This document shows, piece by piece, positions 7,001 through 7,792 of a stretch of 7,792 bases of DNA. The first letter of the stretch is position 1. Each line of letters opens with the position of its first letter. Source of the stretch: Caldifarciminota bacterium (GTDB lineage: Bacteria > Hydrothermota > UBA3072 > WFRC01); NCBI GenBank assembly GCA_015486685.1, contig WFRC01000113.1, positions 1 through 7,792 of the forward strand. The letters are read 5' to 3'. Both the position numbers and the translations under genes were made by a program. Under the pieces are notes generated by a model that worked only from the letters and a program-made list of their open reading frames with translations, had not been told where the DNA came from and searched no databases.

Positions 7001-7365
7001 CGGAATGGCATGTCCGAATGCAGGCGGCATTCCAGAAATATGTAGACAATGCAGTTTCAAAAACAGTGAACCTCCCATATTATGCAACGCCTCAGGATGT
7101 GGAGAGAATTTATATGCTGGGTTATGAGTTAAATGTAAAGGGAATTACTGTTTATAGAGATGGCAGTAAAGGTGAGCAGGTAATCTATACAGGTAACAGA
7201 AAAAATGAGATACATAAGGATATTCCGGGAGGAGCAGGAATAGTGGAAACATCAACACCAAAGTCTCCTGCCCGTGAAATAGAGCCTCTAAAATTATCCT
7301 TTGGAGACAAATTCTTAAAGGTAGATGCCGAATATTCAGGAGGATGTGAAACCTGCACGATATAA
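4078..7365 (+). CDS. nrdJ: Adenosylcobalamin-dependent (class II) ribonucleoside-diphosphate reductase with in-frame intein
   Basis: Reduces ribonucleotides to deoxyribonucleotides using a thiyl radical made from B12; cytoplasmic. The precursor is 1095 residues; removing the intein (378-743) leaves 729, within the NrdJ range. An N-terminal ATP-cone (about 4-90, with VVKRDDSVVEYDRNKI) points to allosteric activity control by ATP/dATP. Redox cysteine 195 is in LAACF. The NPCGE active-site motif is split by the intein: N376-P377, then after splicing the thiyl Cys744-Gly-Glu746. Second redox cysteine Cys755 follows in YEACNLGS; the 11-residue spacing between these cysteines is usual for the family. 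PTGTIS is at 890-895 and the C-terminal shuttle pair is Cys1090/Cys1093 in GGCETCTI. No small subunit gene is present, as expected for class II. The gene is transcribed divergently from rfaE1 with tandem NrdR boxes at its promoter. No inactivating change is seen. Confidence 0.96.
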   Translation: MPNFSKVVKRDDSVVEYDRNKIANAIFKAAESVGGEDRKVAEELALKVEKLLDEKFDGENPTVEEIQDIVEKVLIEEGHAKTAKSYIVYREKRTELRKAKSILTTTRDDIKMDLNALTVLERRYLLKDAYGKVVETPKEMFERVAKNIAAADKNYNGDTSSSEKEFFDLMTSFEFIPNSPTLMNAGTELQQLAACFVLPVEDTMEKIFDAVKYTALIHKTGGGTGFSFSKLRPRNDVVQTTGGIASGPISFMRVFDVATDVIKQGGRRRGANMGILNVDHPDIFNFITAKERDDVLTNFNISVGITEAFMKAVKEGKEIDLISPRTGNPVRKVKARVIFDLIVYNAWRTGDPGIVFIDRLNRDNPTPNVGRIDSTNPCVTEDTFVFTSKGPMQVKDMIGKKFKAVVNGNLWDTDKDGFFSTGIKRVYKITTKEGFILKATENHPLKKVSKLTRYTMETVWTEVSSLSSNDKILVNNHRDIQEWEGNHTFEEGYLMGLLIGDGTIKKDKTVLSSWGEGEGVENMRNLAYTYAASMPHRADFTGWHKVKDREEYRLTTGALTHLANRLNVFPQHKIITEDIEKTSSKYHKGFLRGIFDADGSVQGSQKKGVSIRLSQSSLETLRAVQRMLLRLGVFSRIYKNRRESNIRLMPDGKGGKKPYKIKAQHELVISNDNIQIFYERIGFGDSKKMKKLKKLINNYKRTLNKERFVVAIEKIEYFGNEPVYDLQVPGINAFDANGFYAHNCGEQPLLPYEACNLGSINLLKMVKEDRTIDYDRLKKVVNTSVHFLDNVIDMSKYPIPQIEKMVKGNRKIGLGVMGFADMLIQLGIPYDSEEALSVGGEIMKFISKEAKKKSQELAKERGEFPNFKGSVYDKNNEPPIRNATLTTIAPTGTISIIGGCSSGIEPLFAVVFVRNVLEGTELLEVNKHFEKIAKEKGFFKDALMKEVARTGSLQGISGIPDDVKRLFVTAHDIAPEWHVRMQAAFQKYVDNAVSKTVNLPYYATPQDVERIYMLGYELNVKGITVYRDGSKGEQVIYTGNRKNEIHKDIPGGAGIVETSTPKSPAREIEPLKLSFGDKFLKVDAEYSGGCETCTI
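5209..6306 (+). mobile_element. Intein with LAGLIDADG homing endonuclease inside nrdJ
   Basis: Codons 378-743 (366 residues) interrupt NrdJ between Pro377 and Cys744. All splicing residues are present: Cys378 first; block B TENHPL (440-445, His443); block F VYDLQV (723-728); penultimate His742 and terminal Asn743; and Cys744 as the +1 nucleophile. The endonuclease has two LAGLIDADG helices, GYLMGLLIGDG (492-502, Asp501) and FLRGIFDADG (590-599, Asp598), with both catalytic acids kept, so splicing and homing both look competent. The +1 residue is the catalytic thiyl-radical cysteine, so only spliced protein can be a reductase. Intein insertion at conserved ribonucleotide reductase active-site motifs is well known (RIR1-type alleles). 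Boundaries are exact because the flanks rejoin as STNPCGEQPLLPYEAC, the normal family sequence. Confidence 0.96.
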
Positions 7366-7389
7366 AAAACGGTAGATGAACAAAGAAGC

Positions 7390-7416
7390 AACAAACGTGT
7401 CCGTGATGGTGATTCG
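7390..7416 (+). repeat. Imperfect 27-bp direct repeat, right copy flanking nrdJ
   Basis: Partner of 3831-3857 (23 of 27 identical), placed 25 bp after the nrdJ stop codon and in the same orientation as the left copy. Confidence 0.6.
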
Positions 7417-7417
7417 T

Positions 7418-7459
7418 GAGAAAAACGAAAGAAACGAGACACTCTTTCATGTTTTTCTC
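7418..7459 (+). terminator. Possible A/T-rich terminator hairpin after nrdJ
   Basis: GAGAAAAAC (7418-7426) pairs with GTTTTTCTC (7451-7459), and GAAAGA (7427-7432) pairs with TCTTTC (7443-7448), giving 15 pairs with a 2-nt AT bulge and a 10-nt loop. It starts 53 nt after the stop codon. The T-run is inside the 3' arm rather than after it and the stem is A/T-rich, so intrinsic termination is uncertain; it may instead protect the mRNA 3' end. Confidence 0.4.
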
Positions 7460-7463
7460 CCAT

Positions 7464-7475
7464 TGTCATTGCGAG
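7464..7475 (+). repeat. Dispersed-repeat start fragment TGTCATTGCGAG
   Basis: Exact copy of the 12 bases at 7607-7618 and of the reverse complement of 3762-3773. After it the sequence departs from the usual unit, so this looks like a truncated or interrupted copy. Confidence 0.6.
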
Positions 7476-7510
7476 CCTTTCTTTTTCAGTCATTCTAAAC
7501 TCTTTATTTT

Positions 7511-7538
7511 GTCATTCTGAGCGAAGCGAAGAATCTCG
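7511..7538 (+). repeat. Dispersed-repeat variant, GTCATTCTGAG type
   Basis: The 28 bases start GTCATTCTGAGCGAAGCGAA and continue GAATCTCG. ATTCT (7514-7518) and AGAAT (7530-7534) can pair around GCGAAGC. It is a sister form of the GTCATTGCGAG units, in which both arms changed together from ATTGC/GCAAT to ATTCT/AGAAT, keeping the stem. Confidence 0.7.
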
Positions 7539-7606
7539 TCTTTACCGAACTGCCGAAGACGTGAGCAACTAACAGGAGCGAACAATCTCACAGTTTCCTC
7601 TCTCAT

Positions 7607-7650
7607 TGTCATTGCGAGGCTCAATTTATTGAGCCGTGGCAATCTCACAG
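7607..7650 (+). repeat. Complete dispersed-repeat unit with nested hairpin
   Basis: It begins TGTCATTGCGAG and ends CAATCTCACAG, an 11-mer also present exactly at 7583-7593. Inside, GGCTCAA (7618-7624) and TTGAGCC (7629-7635) form a perfect 7-bp stem with a TTTA loop, and ATTGC (7611-7615) with GCAAT (7639-7643) extend it across a GA/GTG internal loop. This is the best-preserved unit of the family in the window. Confidence 0.75.
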
Positions 7651-7696
7651 GATGGGTGGAAACGAATTACGAATGACTAATACCGAAGTTCTATGA

Positions 7697-7771
7697 GGGG
7701 CTTTCCAGCCCCGAGGAAAAAGATAGCCGTTGGCCTATGGCAGGTAGCCGTCAGCAAAAGGATGCTTACCT
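7697..7771 (+). other. Block of three consecutive stem-loops of unknown role
   Basis: GGGGCT/AGCCCC (7697-7702 and 7707-7712, loop TTCC) is a perfect 6-bp hairpin. ATAGCC (7723-7728) pairs with GGCCTAT (7732-7738) with one bulged C. AGGTAGC (7742-7748) pairs with GCTTACCT (7764-7771) with one bulged T. TAGCCGTTGGC (7724-7734) and TAGCCGTCAGC (7745-7755) are a direct repeat with a 21-bp period. It is more GC-rich than its surroundings. It could be part of a structured RNA, or another repeat family; I do not recognise it. Confidence 0.35.
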
Positions 7772-7778
7772 ATTAGAT

Positions 7779-7792
7779 GAGATTGCTTCGCA
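7779..7792 (-). repeat. Start of another inverted dispersed-repeat unit, cut by the window edge
   Basis: GAGATTGCTTCGCA is identical to 3725-3738. The rest of the unit lies beyond the right edge. Confidence 0.6.

Larger units (their letters stand above)
7366..7792. other. Intergenic region downstream of nrdJ, no gene seen
   Basis: I find no coding frame with a plausible start and composition in these 427 bases on either strand. They hold a hairpin just after nrdJ, a copy of the 27-bp repeat, four dispersed-repeat units or fragments, and a block of small stem-loops near the right edge. The exact end of the nrdJ transcript is not obvious, since no classic GC-rich hairpin followed by a T-run is present. 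Confidence 0.6.

Noticed and set aside
7145..7493. Minus-strand open frames at the end of nrdJ
   Set aside because: They overlap the coding NrdJ C-terminus and the dispersed repeat and show no domain or credible start signal.

Overview
The window suggests an AT-rich, Gram-negative bacterium, probably from an uncultured or deep-branching lineage. The Gram-negative call rests on a pair of genes for ADP-heptose, the inner-core LPS sugar. The organism makes deoxynucleotides with a B12-dependent class II ribonucleotide reductase, and its intergenic DNA carries degenerate dispersed repeats of the 'GTCATTGCGAG / CGAAGCAATCTC' kind. I cannot name the phylum from sequence alone.

Layout. Positions 1-3465 form a leftward operon: rfaE1 (heptose-7-phosphate kinase), rfaE2 (heptose-1-phosphate adenylyltransferase), then a ClpB/ClpC-family AAA+ unfoldase that runs off the left edge. 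The genes are packed with a 2-nt gap and then a 1-nt stop/start overlap. Positions 3466-4077 are a divergent intergenic region. Its left part holds a likely rfaE1 promoter, phased A-tracts, and a strong rightward promoter overlain by two NrdR boxes 32 bp apart. Its right part is a leader of about 450 nt made of low-complexity and repeat-derived DNA. Positions 4078-7365 hold nrdJ, interrupted in frame by a complete 366-residue intein with a LAGLIDADG homing endonuclease, inserted directly before the catalytic thiyl-radical cysteine. Positions 7366-7792 contain no gene, only a hairpin, several dispersed-repeat units and a block of consecutive small stem-loops.

How the parts work together. RfaE1 and RfaE2 catalyse successive steps of ADP-heptose synthesis, the two activities fused in E. 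coli HldE; the downstream Clp protein has no obvious metabolic link. NrdJ supplies dNTPs, and the NrdR boxes over its promoter predict repression by an NrdR encoded elsewhere. Because the intein splits the active site, the reductase should be active only after protein splicing. The points most worth a second look are the NrdR/promoter architecture, the intein, the unfoldase with a short middle domain but a ClpB-like second ATPase domain, and the repeats flanking nrdJ.
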